Below, piece after piece: positions 51,920 to 64,000 of a stretch of DNA of 64,000 bases. The notes under the pieces are model-generated. The model was not told the DNA's origin and did not search any database. It saw nothing but the letters and a program-made list of their open reading frames with translations. Numbering within the stretch: position 1 is the first letter of the stretch; each line of letters starts with the position of its first letter. Source of the DNA: Hormiphora californensis. Lineage: Eukaryota > Ctenophora > Tentaculata > Cydippida > Pleurobrachiidae. Where the stretch lies: NCBI GenBank assembly GCA_020137815.1, contig CM035357.1, forward strand, positions 2,388,432 to 2,452,431, read 5' to 3'. A program made the translations under genes and the position numbers.

Positions 51920-54900
51920 ATGTCGCTCCCCCTGCTCCTCCTCCTTTCCCTCCTACCCTGTCATGCTGCTCCGGACGCCCCAGGGGAGGCAACAGAGTTA
52001 AAGAATCTGTTGAGGGTGATCTCGGAGAATTTTGGGCACCAGTTTGAGATGAAAACTTATTTTACAAGTTTGGAGGGGCAGTTGGGACGAATGCCTTACA
52101 AAACTATATCCGGGTAATTACAGTAATTATCTCTAATTATCTCTAATCATTATTTGTTTTCCATTTATTGCCTAAATTATCTTGGTAACCATTCTTCAGA
52201 AATGAGACGCTGAACACAGTATCTAATCATGTTTTGGAAACTTTAGCAAACGCTCGAGTGAACCTCACGAAAATCCGGAGGAGGGCCCAACAAGCCTTCA
52301 AAGATTATTACATGGATGACTTGGAAACCTTTGATTTTGTTGATTTGTTTTCAAACTCAACCGCCATAAGTAAGCTTTAAAATTCAAATTAAATTGATTT
52401 TAACTTCATTCTACTTTACGAATACGCACCAATTGTAGGTTCTTCGACGACTTCTTCAACTGAAGAACAACTGAATAATATTCTTAGAATTCTTAGAATC
52501 TACCATTGTACCTATTGTATACCCTCAGAGAAAAGAGAGATGACGTATGCATCGGATTCACGCTTCAGAAAAGGTGTCAATTTTGAAAACTCCTCGGTTT
52601 CTCTACCCATGGACGTGTTTTACAACTGGACGGACATCCGCAGAACTATTCAGGTTGGTGAATACTATCTGAGCCTTCAACCATAGTAGCACTAACGCCC
52701 TTCAGTCCTCCACTTGTATCCTCTGGAAGCTAGTATAGAGACTTCACCTTTCTAGGCTTCAAACATTCAGGCTATCAGGGGTTCAAGCTTGAACCCCCAA
52801 GTACTATAATAATATATAATAATTGTATCATATTATTCTCACTCACTCTCCCCACACCCAGTGGACGAGTGGGTTGGACGATGTTTTCAAGGATAACCTC
52901 CCTACCAATTCATCTCTTGGTTTCTACCAACACTTCAGTACCCCTGAGGGGGTGATGAGAGCGTACCCTTCCCACTACCAGAAGAGAGTTGATGATTGGC
53001 TGTTTTATGATCCTCGGCAACGAACATGGTACACATTACAACTTGACAAGCGAGATTGTATTTAGTTATCGATTCAACAGATTCAAAGATTTAATGTATA
53101 TCCGTTAGTGCCTGACTGTGGTCTGGATTCAGAAAAGCTCCGTGTCCAATTTCCCTTCTCATACAGGTATAGTACGGGAAGTATGGAACCTAAAAGTATT
53201 GTCTTCTTGATCGATGGAAGTGGAAGCATTTACGGAGAATCCAATCGGTTTCTTAAGGAAACTGTAAAAAATGTACGTACATTTTGATTTACAGCAAAAC
53301 CGGATGCGTCCGTCCGGGCGGATATATTTTGACAATATGAAGTTTACACTTTGACATGTGTTGTGTCCCACATTGTAACACCTGTTACAGCGCAGCTCTG
53401 TAACAGGTGTTACAATGTGGGACACATTACATTACAGCTGCTGTAAGCTAATATTTAGTTTTAAAAATTAGTAACTTGTCAAAGGATACTTTTGACAAAT
53501 TAGTGCTCCCATGAGTTCATTAACATTTAGTTCATGCTTCTCGATAATTTCATTTGTCACAGACTCACAGCCTCACAGCAATTTACAATCAATTGAGCTG
53601 GTTAACTGGTTATTATAATAGTAGCCATTCATTACCTTCCAATGTCCTTATTAATATTAGAAGAAGTCAATGTTTCCCAAGGTCAGGACTATTCATTTAT
53701 ACTTTTTAGCACGGATGCCGGACACAGTGTCACTGTCAAACGATTCTATAGACCCCCCCCCGGCCCCACTAGTTAAACCCATGCCATACACAGGTGTTAC
53801 AAACGCTTGTATCAGACCTGGACTACATTGATCTAGCGATGGTACGAGAAGAGAAGGTGACGTCCCTTGTACAGTGCAATGAAAGTGAAGATCGGCTGAG
53901 ACGGACTACCCGGGCTACAAAATCATATTTTTCTCATTTCATTGAAAATGAACAATGGTACGTTGCGCTGGTACTACTGGTACTTGTAGTAGGTACTAGT
54001 AATTAGTTTCATTAATTAATTGACTGAAAAGTTAATTTGCAATTGACCGAATCACGCCCATGAACAATTTAACATTTATCCGTCAGGTATGGTATAGCTA
54101 ACATAACGAAAGGTTTTGAGTACGCATTTGACCTGCTAGAACAGCCCGGTCCGGAAACATGTCACAAGTTAATTGTCTTGTTTACTGATTACACTAACGA
54201 GAAACTAATACCCTACATTGAAAAGAGGGATAAGGAACTAGGAGGAGGAACTCATGTCGTCATCTTTACATATGGATTCGAGGTAATGAATTACGTTGCA
54301 GTCGTAAATGTAATGACAAAAGGTTATGAGTGACAAATGTGTTCTAAATCACCCTACCATTTATTTGTCTTGATACTTTTAACTAACTCACTACTATATA
54401 CAGGGCTGGATAAGACAGAACCTGTCGAGAGTTGCAGAACATTTTGAAGGGTATTCTGTCAAAATCAAGAACCTTCCTCACATTTTCACTGCTGCCCGAC
54501 GGATCACTAATGTGTTCACCAGCAAAGGAGTCAGAGAGGCATTGCCACAGTTTCCATTTAGTAACAGTTATAAAGATGGATTTGGTCAGGTATTATACAT
54601 ATAGTCCAGATAATCCAATTAGTATAGTCCAGATATAATCCAATTAGTACAGAACATATTGCATCATTTCCTTCGTTCTAGAGTGGTTTAATGATTTATT
54701 ATCCTATCTCTAGGAATACATCGTGACATTACTGCTTCCTGTTCTGAGTTCTGGACAACCCTCCCCGATATATCCTGAAACCCGAGACGGATCCTTTTTA
54801 GGTAGGTATTTGGTTTGGTTTGGTTTGATTTGGTTTGATTTGGTTTGGTTTGGTTTGGTTTGGTTTGGTTTGGTTTGGTTTGGTTTGGTTTGGTTTGGTT

Positions 54901-57900
54901 TGGTTTGGTTTGGTTTGGTTTGGTTTGGTTTGGTTTGGTTTGGTTTGGTTTGGTTTGGTTTGGTTTGGTTTGGTTTGGTTTGGTTTGGTTTGGTTTGGTT
55001 TGGTTTGGTTTGGTTTGGTTTGGTTTGGTTTGGTTTGGTTTGGTTTGGTTTGGTTTGGTTTGGTTTGGTTTGGTTTGCACATTATATTTCAGGTGTTGCC
55101 GGAATTGATCTTCCAGCGAAGATATTTGGAGAGTTCTCCTTATCAAACCAACAAGGATGCTATACTGAGGCTGTAAACGCTCGGGGGTAAGTTATTATTT
55201 AGTTTTTGTCGATCGGGGTTCCGGTAAATCGAGGTTTGATTTGACCCATGACTGCAGCTGTATACTTACACACATGGTTATTAGTTCATTAGTTTGTACC
55301 TTTCACTTCCGGGTTCGGGATCGATCGGAACACTAAACATATTAAACATGCCATTCATTTCAAAACTAGTTACGAACACGTCGACTTCCGGTTCATTCAC
55401 GGTGCCGACTAACTGACAATTATTCTACATAAGAATATAAGATATGTGTCACCATCATCTTCACCTACTCCACCTACTACTACACACCAGTCCTTCTCCG
55501 ATTCCTTACTCGACTCCTGTGGCCCTGCTGCTGTCACTCTCTCCAAAACCTACTCCAAACTCCAATCCAAACTCGTCACCTACTCTTGCCACATTTCGTT
55601 CCTCAAATCATGTCGTGATCATCACTTTGTTCCGAAAGGCCTTTGCCTAAACGGTCCTGTTAGCTCACCTCGTGCATCTGATATCATCAATAAAGCATCT
55701 GAACTACTCGTCACTGAACGTTTGAACTTCTATCGCAAATCCTATTCATCCACTGAACGCAATGCCAACAACACTGCCCTCAAACTCACCCCATTGTTGT
55801 CCACACAGTTTCAATCCATTTTTCAGTCACTTACTGCTAAGAAATCCTGTTCCCTTCACCATTCTCTGATGACGTCTCACCAGAAGAAATTCGGTGACCT
55901 CCTCCGTTACTACAACTCCCCTTCTGCCAACCCCTACTCCCTACTTCGAGACTTCCACATCTCATCTCCCTCCATCTCTGGACCCCTACGTACTACTACT
56001 CCCACTACTCCAGCTCTGGATACCTCTAAAACCGTTATTAACCTATCTTCTACTACTCTCTCTCCATCTGAGACGGAAGTCCTATCTCTGGGCCTGAAAT
56101 TCTCACCTACTACCATCTCTGACCCTGTTGCCCGTATGGCTCCTGCTTTACAAGCTGCCCTCAACCTTCTTCCTTCTGGTATGGACTCTGCAGCCTCACA
56201 CGAAGTTACTACTGTCCTCTCCTCCTACAAACCTACTAAACGGAACGACAACCTATCCTCCGAACAACGACTAGCCCTGAAATCCCTCCGTGATAAACGC
56301 GACACCCTCCGATTCCTTCCTGCTGATAAAGGGAATGCAACTGTAGTCCTTGATGAACAACAGTACCTAGATAAAGTCTACCAACACATCGACGCCGCCA
56401 ACGCCTATGAAGTCCTTCCCTCCGACCCTACCTCCTCTATCTCTGGAAAACTAGACAGGACCCTGAAGAAGCTGGTTGCTGAGGGGTCCTTGTCTGATAA
56501 ACTCCGCTCCTGTATGCGACTGACCAACCCACGATATCCTCAACTCTACGGCCAACCAAAAATCCACAAACCTGGCGCACCCATCCGACCGATAGTTGCC
56601 TTCTACAACAGCCCTCTCTCTGCCCTCCATAAAACCCTCTCCAACATCCTCAAACCTTTAACCTCTTCCTCCATCCGTCTCAAGGATTCTAACGCCTTTG
56701 TCCAACATCTTGCTACTACCAACACCCCCTCCTACCCCTACTATTTCTCTTTGGACGTGGTATCCCTCTACACCAACTGTGATATGCACACTGCCGTGGA
56801 CACTGCCATCTCTCGCCTTGAGGAACAGCCTGACCTCCTACCTTCTCCTCTAACACCTCAAACCTTGCGGACCCTTCTCCTCTTCTGCCTTGATAATGCC
56901 TACTTTGAATTCGACGGGAAGTTCTACAAGCAGACCTCTGGTGGAGTTATGGGATCACCCCTCACTGTAGCCCTAGCTGAAATCCGCACCTCCCAACTGG
57001 AACAACACGCCCTGGATACCTTCTCCGACCCCCTTCACTCTTACCGACACTTTGTAGACGATGGAATAGGAGCCGCCCGAGACAGCCGATCACGCTACCG
57101 CCTTCCTAAACCACATCAACTCCCTCTCTTCTGACCTCCAGTACACCATTGAACACCCCAAGGATGGCTACCTACCCTATCTTGATGTCCTCATCCACCC
57201 TGATCTTTCTACTTCTATCTACAGAAAACCTACCCACACCAACCTCTACCTGAAATACAACTCCTCTACCCCAGCCTCTACTCGACGCTCCGTCATCCAG
57301 TCCCTCACCAGACGTGCCTACACTCTCTGCTCTCCTCAACATGTGGAACAGGAACTCGACACCGTCTACTCTATCTGCCTGGCTAATGGATTCCCTCCTC
57401 ACGAGACAACAACCCTGATGGACTCTGTACGTGATAAACTACACAGGAAACCCACTATTGGTGACTTCGACCGTGAATGGAGAGACTCTCAACGCATCAC
57501 CCACAGGATCTCCCTTCCTTATCATCCTGACCTGGCCAACCCACTGAAGAGGATCCTCAACCGCTACAACATCGCTGTATCCTTCTCTTCTTCTTCTACC
57601 TCCATTAGGAACACCCTCACCCGTACCAAATCCTCTACTCCCTCTTCTTCAACGTGCAACGTTATCTACCGGATTCCCTGTCTGGACTGTCCTGCTTCCT
57701 ACATTGGCCAAACCAAACGACCTGTTCTTACTCGCATCACGGAACACGAGCGCCATCACCGCCTTGATAATTCTACTGATTCCTATGGAAACATCAAATC
57801 CGCCCCTGCCCTACATGCCCTGAAATCTTCACACACCATTGGCTGGAACAACACGGAAATCCTAACTACTGCTCCATCCTCTTCCCACTTGGATCTCCTA

Positions 57901-60900
57901 GAACACGCTGCCATTACTATCCTCAAACCTGAACTCAACCGTACCCTCAAGGGACCCGCCATCAATCCTCAGTGGAACTCCCTCCTTCCTCGGATCACCT
58001 CTTCCTTCCATCCTAGACCCAGCAACATCTCCAAGTTCGGATCACCTACCGCTTCCTAGCTGCTCTCCTCCCTGGATCACCTACCTCTCTCCCCTCCCTG
58101 GATCACCTCTCCTTCCTAACCACATCTCCTCCCTCTGGATCACCTATCTCTTCTCCTCCCTTATAAGGACTACCACCCTCACTCTCATTATAGCTGAAGA
58201 CGTGATACACAGTGATCTCGAAAGCTTCTGTCAATTTATTTGATTTAGTACCATTATATCGTTGTCTATCTTGTTAAAGATATGTGTAATTATCCTGTAA
58301 TTACCCTGTAATTATCGGTTCTGTATAATAACTAACGAGAGATTCTATATCACACAGGTATGTGGTGTACCACCCGCTGTTCTCTAAAGTTAGCATGCAG
58401 GAAGTTGACGTGAAGTACCATCAGTTCTCCTATCTCGTTAATAGTACTCACGAGCTGGATATTGAGAGGAAACTTGTCTTTCAAAACTTTACCGGATCAC
58501 GTAAGATCTTGACTTAGGTACAGACGATATTATTCCAAGATACCCTGACAGTTTATGGAAAATTTTACTCCCTTTTTCATTCTATAATAATCATGGATTG
58601 AAAATATATTCATCTTCAGTTCAAGTACAAAGTACTATTACGGACGAAGGACATTTCTTGTCCCCTGTGGTAAGGACATTCAACGTCAACCTACGCCCTA
58701 TAGACACCACAGACTTCTCCATAGCGCTATTCTGTCCATCTGACAGGCAGATTAAGGTAAAATAATTTCCATCTGTAGCTTTATAATTCAGTTGATACTT
58801 TCGATAAAGTTGAGCTGTCTCAGTTTTGGATCAGTTCTGCTCAAGATCGCTCTTATCTTCATTTTTGGATCCAAGAGGTAAAATAATTCCAATTTTCAGA
58901 CTCCAAAAGAGGAATCTCTATTTGAAACGAAAGTGGAGACCGTTCTGGAAAATGTGCAGCTTAAAAATCTAGAACAGAGCTATCATTGCAGGTATGGTCG
59001 GATACCCTTTCTATAATTAATTGGAATCATCTTGACATCCTGTCTGTCTCCTTCTCACTTGCCTATACTAACCCCATAATTTGCGCAGGTATGAAAGCTA
59101 CGTTAGGGAGCTAGTTACAGTACCAGGTCTTACAGTCGATGAAGCCTACCGGTTGGTGGAAACCAACTTTCACGGGTAAGAAGTTTGGAATAACTAATCC
59201 CTTCCCCGGCCTTGCACTCGAAAAAATAAAAATATAGCATCAGAAATCGTAATGTTGCATCTGAGATCATATTTTTCCAGTGATTGTGCGGAGATGTTGT
59301 TCCAGATTTTCTTTGAAGTCACCCAACTGAAGCAGATGAACATTGTACACGGTTCTTACATTGTCATGGCCTCAGGAAACAGGTAAATTTACTGTAACCC
59401 CAATTTATCGATTTACCTCTGGGGAAAGGGCTCTGCAAATTTGGTGACCTACAACTATGGCTCATGCAACTATGGCTCATAGATTCTATGAGCCATAGAT
59501 GCATACAACTATGGCTCATAGAAATGTGATCTGATTAGGTTCTATGAGCCAAAGCTAGTGAGAGTGAGAGGGACGTGAGTGACACGTGAGTGACACGTGA
59601 GAGGCACGTGAGAGATCGAATCATATAATATTGAATGAGCACAATATGAATAATGATCACAAATGTAAACGATTTACATAATAATAAATCTAATCTAACT
59701 ATATCTAATGCAAATTTGCACGGAAATGTGACACCCTATCGTCAATGTGACGACGTGATCCGTCAATGTGACGACGTGATCCGTCAGCGTGACGACATGA
59801 TCCGTCAGTGTGACGACGTGATTCGTAGGTATCACGTATCACACGTGTTGAGAACTGCTTGCGACTTGAGGGGTCACATCACATGTATAAAAGGGAGAGA
59901 AAGAGAGAAAAAGAGAGGGATCACATCACATAGCATATAGCAGACAGGCAGAGAGAAAAATAGACCCCTCGATTTGCGATCGGTACGATCGCCCCAGTTT
60001 TGCTAGTATTACATAATTAAAATTACACTATCAGTTCATCTTGGATATAATGGTAAAAGGGGTCCTTCTTTGGACAGTTCATAGAGCTTTTCACGTGAAT
60101 CAGCAGCACGATGTTTATTCAAATCTATGATCGGGTTGTTATGTTCCAACCCTCCCGAAATACAGTCTAGCCAGGCAATGATCGGGTAGGTACTAAACAG
60201 CCGCCTTGCATTATCACTATCAGGATCCACAGTAAAAAACTCTCCAACAGGTCTGATTTTCGAGAAAGTAGTATATATACTTATACTAGGTAGGATGTTC
60301 CCAGAAATTGCCTGGCTAAAGTTTCTGATCTTTCACACTCTTCCAAAACCTCCCGGTACTCGTTGAACGTTGTAGTGTTGTTAGTGACGTCGATAACAGT
60401 TATAGCTAGTGCATCTACTAACAAATTCTAATGAGCGGGATGGAGTCATTAGCAGAGTGAAATAATACGAGATACGAAACTTATGATTCGGGGGAGCTCA
60501 TTAGCAGTGTGAGACGATACAGGATGTGGAACATGATTCGGGGAAGCTTATTGGGAGTGTTAGACGATAAAATGAAACACGATTCGGAGAATTTTTTATC
60601 GCTCTTTCTATCTATCTCTATCTCTATCGATCTCTATCTCTTTTTGTCAATTATCTTGGACTTGAGAACCAGATGAGGTGCCTACCATTATACTATAATG
60701 CGAGCTGACGCTACACACTTGGTGAGTTTAGTGCCCTTATTTTTGGTAATAAGATCCTATCGGCTCGCCTCATTGTTTTTAGGAGGATATGTTGTTTTAG
60801 ATGGAATGCGTTGGGTTTTATTTATTTTCGAGTCTTGCCAAACAGACCAAATTCAAACCATTCCATCTAAAACAACAACATATCCCCCTAAAAACAACGG

Positions 60901-63889
60901 GACTGAGCCGACATCCAGATAAAAAAGGAAAAGGAGTATAGTATGGACAAAAATAAGGGCACCAAAGTTTGTAGCTTCCTCGCATTAGTATGGGTAGGTA
61001 TCTCATCTGGTTCTCAAGATAATTGACAAAAAGAGATAGAGATAGATAGAAAGAGCGATAAAAACATTCTCCGAATCGTGTCTCATATCGTCTAACACTC
61101 CTAATAAGCTTCCCCGAATCATGTTCCATATACCGTATCGTCTCACACTGCTAATGAGCTCCCCCGAATCATAAGTTTCGTATCTCACTATCTCGTATCG
61201 TTTCACTCTGCTAATGACGCATACCAGAATCGTGTCAGTGAGGGGGGTGGATATGTGACACTGTCACATATCCATCACGCTCATTAGAATTTGTTAGTGG
61301 ATTCACTAGCTATAATTGTTATCGACGTCACTAACAACACTACAACGTTCAACGAGTATCGGGAGGTTTTGGAAGAGTGTGAAAGATCAGAAACTTTAGC
61401 CAGGCAATTTCTGGGAACATCCTACCTATATACTACTTTCTCGAAAATCAGACCTGTTGGAGAGTTTTTTACTGTGGATCCTGATAGTGATAATGCAAGG
61501 CGGCTGTTTAGTACCTACCCGATCATAGATTTGAATAAACATCGTGTTAAGGAGCTGCTGATTCACGTGAAAAGCTCTATGAACTGTCCAAAGAAGGACC
61601 CCTTTTACCATTATATCCAAGATGAACTGATAGTGTAATTTTAATTATGTAATATTAGATTTATTATTATGTAAATCGTTTACATTTGTGCTCATTATTC
61701 ATATTGTGCTCATTCAATATTATATGATTCGATCTCTCACGTGTCACTCACGTGTCACTCACGTGTCACTCACGTGTCATTCACGTGTCACTCACGTGTC
61801 ACTCACGTGTCACTCACTCTCACTAGCTTTGGCTCATAGAACCTAATCAGATCACATTTCTATGAGCCATAGTTGTATGCATCTATGGCTCATAGAATCT
61901 ATGAGCCATAGTTGCATGCATCTATGGCTCATAGATTCTATGAGCCATAGTTGCATGAGCCATAGTTGTAGGTAATCTGCAAATTTATCAGATGATTTAT
62001 TTTTTTCACGCTGCTAGATTTACATCGTTCGCTTTTACTTTTCGATGTTTTACTTCAAAAGGTTTTCCAATATTATCCAAGAACCTCTCTAGATACATGC
62101 AGGATGGTAACCTGCTAATACACTCCAACTTCAAATACACAATGGGACTCTACAACCTAGTGAACGCCATAGCAACCAAAACAACTCCCATAGTGGTCGT
62201 ATCACATGACAGGAACACCTTTTCTGTGAACAGAGTAGTCCACCATCAAGCCAGTGAACTACCCCTGGCAATTATTGGTTACAATGTTTCCACCTATTTT
62301 ATGAGGTATGCAAGTGTATTAGCAGCTTCATCCAAAGCAATATTGGGTGTGTGATTTTAGAGGGGCTAACACCAAGGGTGGGACGTGCCAAAATACCTCG
62401 TAACCAGAATGTATTTGCAAATAAAATTAGTAATGTCCATAACTCATTTATTGGATTGTTTAATTTCCTCGCAGGTCCGATTTCAACCGTGTGTTTAACG
62501 GCAGCAAACTATCCCGGAAGAGGTTCTATGTAATAGATCAGAACGGTTACATAGTCCATACCCATCGTAACGATAGGGTAGTAGGGAAGTTTATCGGGTT
62601 ATTGGAACCTTGTGCAGTCAGACTCATGACGGAAGAAGGTATCAACTTGTGATAGGGGTCCCATTGACCTAAAGCCCAATTTCTAGGCCTTTTAAAAGAA
62701 TACTCCAACTTCACAATTGTGACTTTATCAGGTATATTTCGGTACTACGAGCAGGGTCAATGTTTCCACCAGTGCGAGAGAGACCCCTCGAAGCCTGCTG
62801 TCCCGACTTCGTCCGCCCTTCCAACTTTTAAACACATCATATCAACAGCTGCAGAGGTACGGGATTGATGTCAAATAGAAAATCTCTACCTCTAAATTGA
62901 ACTGACTGTAATTTTCCTTGATCAATGTGCATCTCTTAAGATGGAAATGCATCGCATCATTGATTTATCAGTCATTGGCTTGAAAGTTATTCATATAGCC
63001 TTCCACCCTTTACCCCCAGTGAACGGGATGTTATTCTTACATTTCCTAGGTCCTGTTTGCTGGTCGTGGTGGCCGGTATTATACAGTTGGGCCTCGATTT
63101 ACCATAACATTTCCTAGGTCCTGTTTGCCGGTGGTCGGATCCTTTACATTGTAATATCTGCTCTGTTGTCGACAGTCCTCTCCCACGAACGTTTACAATG
63201 TTGTAGGTAAGGGCCCGCTAAAACATACCGGTTTTTAATATTTTTGACACTGCTGTTACAGGTTTGAGCTGTTTTACCAGCGAGTCAAGACACTCCCCGA
63301 GTACACGACGATCCTCAACTCTGGTTGTGTTGAATATTCCGTATCACCCATAAGGGGCACCAATCTACTGCTACTAAGTAAGCTCTTTATTAACTACACC
63401 AATCTATAATTGGGCTAGTAAAATCAGAAATTGATCTTTCGGTGTGAATATACTATTTGGATCTAGTGAACATGAATATAATCAGCCTGATATTGATCTC
63501 AATCCTACTTCAGTTGCCCCAGTAACATCAGATACATGTGTCTGCAAGGAGGATCCAATAACTCTACTGCCACCGAAACCTAAATCTGTGGGTCCCTGCA
63601 CGATAAACGACTCCAATTATATCAGCAGGTAGGTTTTTAGTACCATAATTGCCATATGTTTAATGCCTTGAGTCAAGAGCAATCAAAATCTCAAAGATCT
63701 CAATACAACGGTGATACCTCAATAAGCTAACTAATAACTCCCCTCAGGTACAAATGTAGTGATGAGATGGCGTACGAACACGAGAGACGTCCCGATACAA
63801 GTTCAGCAGGTGCAACTCATAATAACCGGACTGCTTTAGTGACTATTTTAACTTACTTTATTTTACTAAGGTTGCCATTATTTTGTTGA
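51920..63889 (+). CDS. CACNA2D: Voltage-gated calcium channel alpha2-delta subunit
   Basis: Alpha2-delta is a membrane-anchored extracellular subunit that controls surface level and gating of voltage-gated calcium channels. About 22 exons were deduced: 51920-52113 (signal peptide MSLPLLLLLSLLPCHAAP), 52200-52369, 52439-52653, 52862-53028, 53167-53272, 53794-53957, 54087-54282, 54404-54589, 54714-54801, 55093-55186, 58358-58500, 58620-58756, 58900-58991, 59089-59175, 59281-59382, 62018-62305, 62475-62638, 62732-62856, 63118-63206, 63262-63377, ~63446-63629, 63748-63889. The VWA domain shows the MIDAS motif DGSGS after WYSTGSMEPKSIVFL, as in vertebrates. The Cache region has TTDFSIALFCPS, and FYVIDQNGYIVHTH and GKFIGLLEP match the conserved late region. 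The C-terminus ends in a hydrophobic run (TILTYFILLRLPLFC), suiting a GPI or membrane anchor. The acceptor of exon ~63446 is unresolved. Confidence 0.88.
53363..53425. other. Perfect 28 bp hairpin in intron
   Basis: The left arm GTGTCCCACATTGTAACACC... is followed after a 7-base loop (CGCAGCT) by its exact inverse. There is no mismatch in 28 pairs. Confidence 0.8.
54805..55076. repeat. (GGTTT)n pentanucleotide array
   Basis: About 54 copies of GGTTT, almost uninterrupted, in an intron of the alpha2-delta gene between 54801 and 55093. The open frames on both strands are artefacts of the 5 bp period (FGLVW and KPNQT repeats). Confidence 0.97.
55440..58280 (+). mobile_element. Penelope-like retroelement
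   Basis: The element is inserted in an alpha2-delta intron in the same orientation. It encodes a reverse transcriptase followed by a GIY-YIG endonuclease, the Penelope-like layout. Visible RT motifs are LPADKGNATVVLD, YGQPKIHKPGAPIRPIV, SLDVVSLYTN, GGVMGSPLTVALAE and the catalytic box as FVDD. The endonuclease has NVIYRIPCLDCPASYIGQTK and ITEHER, including the Cys residues typical of the group. The coding region is two frames, 55446-57134 and a continuation to 58059, separated by one shift at about 57085-57115, so it is recently active or one indel from intact. The 3' tail to ~58279 also occurs as a fragment at 20055-20098. Exact 5' end is not determined. Confidence 0.88.
59745..59830. repeat. 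20-21 bp tandem repeat in left foldback arm
   Basis: Four copies of GTCAATGTGACGACGTGATCC-type units, absent from the right arm. Confidence 0.85.
61291..61638 (+). CDS. ORF in right arm of foldback element, not recognised
   Basis: A 115-codon frame (NNTTTFNEYREVLEEC ... GEFFTVDPDSDNARRLFSTY ... FYHYIQDELIV) has balanced composition unlike random sequence. The left arm carries the same sequence inverted at ~60036-60420, but with a ~45 bp internal duplication (60118-60195) and frame changes. I see no match to a transposase. It may be a captured host fragment or an element gene remnant. Confidence 0.4.
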   Translation: MLVDSLAIIVIDVTNNTTTFNEYREVLEECERSETLARQFLGTSYLYTTFSKIRPVGEFFTVDPDSDNARRLFSTYPIIDLNKHRVKELLIHVKSSMNCPKKDPFYHYIQDELIV

Positions 63890-64000
63890 TAAACTATTGT
63901 TTTTAACTAATTAGTCTGAATCTGACGGGGCTCTCTCACAGCTGTCACCGAGTGGTTTAAATTTTTATTTTTGGAGTGACTTTGTATTGATATTATAGCT

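Larger units (their letters stand above)
59443..61976. mobile_element. 2.5 kb foldback element with long inverted arms
   Basis: The two halves are inverted copies about the centre near 60845. Outer ends read ACCTACAACTATGGCTCATG and its inverse. Each arm contains repeats of the ATGGCTCATAGA type, CACGTGAGTGA arrays (59572-59615; 61738-61815) and a coding-like segment. The element is bordered by an exact 10 bp direct repeat CTGCAAATTT (59433-59442 and 61977-61986), which fits a target duplication. That length with very long terminal repeats suggests a Mutator-like foldback. It lies in an alpha2-delta intron. Confidence 0.75.

Noticed and set aside
54688-55190. Long open frames on both strands with KPNQT or FGLVW repeats
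   Set aside because: They arise from the 5 bp GGTTT period, which is open in every frame.

Overview
This window is nuclear DNA from an animal. The genes have many short introns with GT..AG borders, and the proteins are animal-type: an early-endosome rabenosyn-5, an SLC18B1-like transporter, a voltage-gated calcium channel alpha2-delta subunit, DNAJC17, tandem C2H2 zinc-finger genes, and secreted sushi and F5/8C-like proteins. Compact genes, Penelope-like and foldback elements and many microsatellites would suit an early-branching invertebrate such as a cnidarian, sponge or placozoan, but I cannot name the species. Exon borders below were deduced by hand from splice sites and reading phase. 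No search was run. Layout, left to right: (1) 1-8,125, minus strand: a rabenosyn-5 gene that runs off the left edge. One of its introns holds a complete plus-strand SLC18B1-like gene, and its first FYVE exon is duplicated. (2) 8,849-25,725, minus strand: a long gene for a protein I do not recognise, probably about 1,000 residues. One intron of about 7.8 kb contains three plus-strand genes for secreted proteins: two small F5/8C-like proteins and one with a repeated module alternating with sushi domains. (3)  25,996-26,647, minus strand: a small two-exon gene. (4) 27,269-37,266, minus strand: two paralogous C2H2 zinc-finger genes and a third, different one. The middle gene has an internal exon duplication split by a 1.1 kb palindrome. 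(5) 37,301-38,526, minus strand: the 3' part of a DEK_C-domain gene. (6) 38.6-43.2 kb: microsatellites around about 2.8 kb of homopolymer-ridden sequence that looks like poor consensus rather than biology. (7) 43.7-45.3 kb, an unrecognised minus-strand gene; 45.6-46.8 kb, DNAJC17. (8) 46.8-51.9 kb: no genes seen, but satellites and hairpins. (9) 51,920-63,889, plus strand: an alpha2-delta gene with about 22 exons, whose introns carry a Penelope-like element, a 270 bp GGTTT array and a 2.5 kb foldback element. The window is notable for gene nesting, exon duplication and several kinds of palindromic mobile element. Several exons carry apparent one-base frame errors. Together with the bad stretch at 40-43 kb these suggest residual assembly indels, so not every break need be a real mutation.
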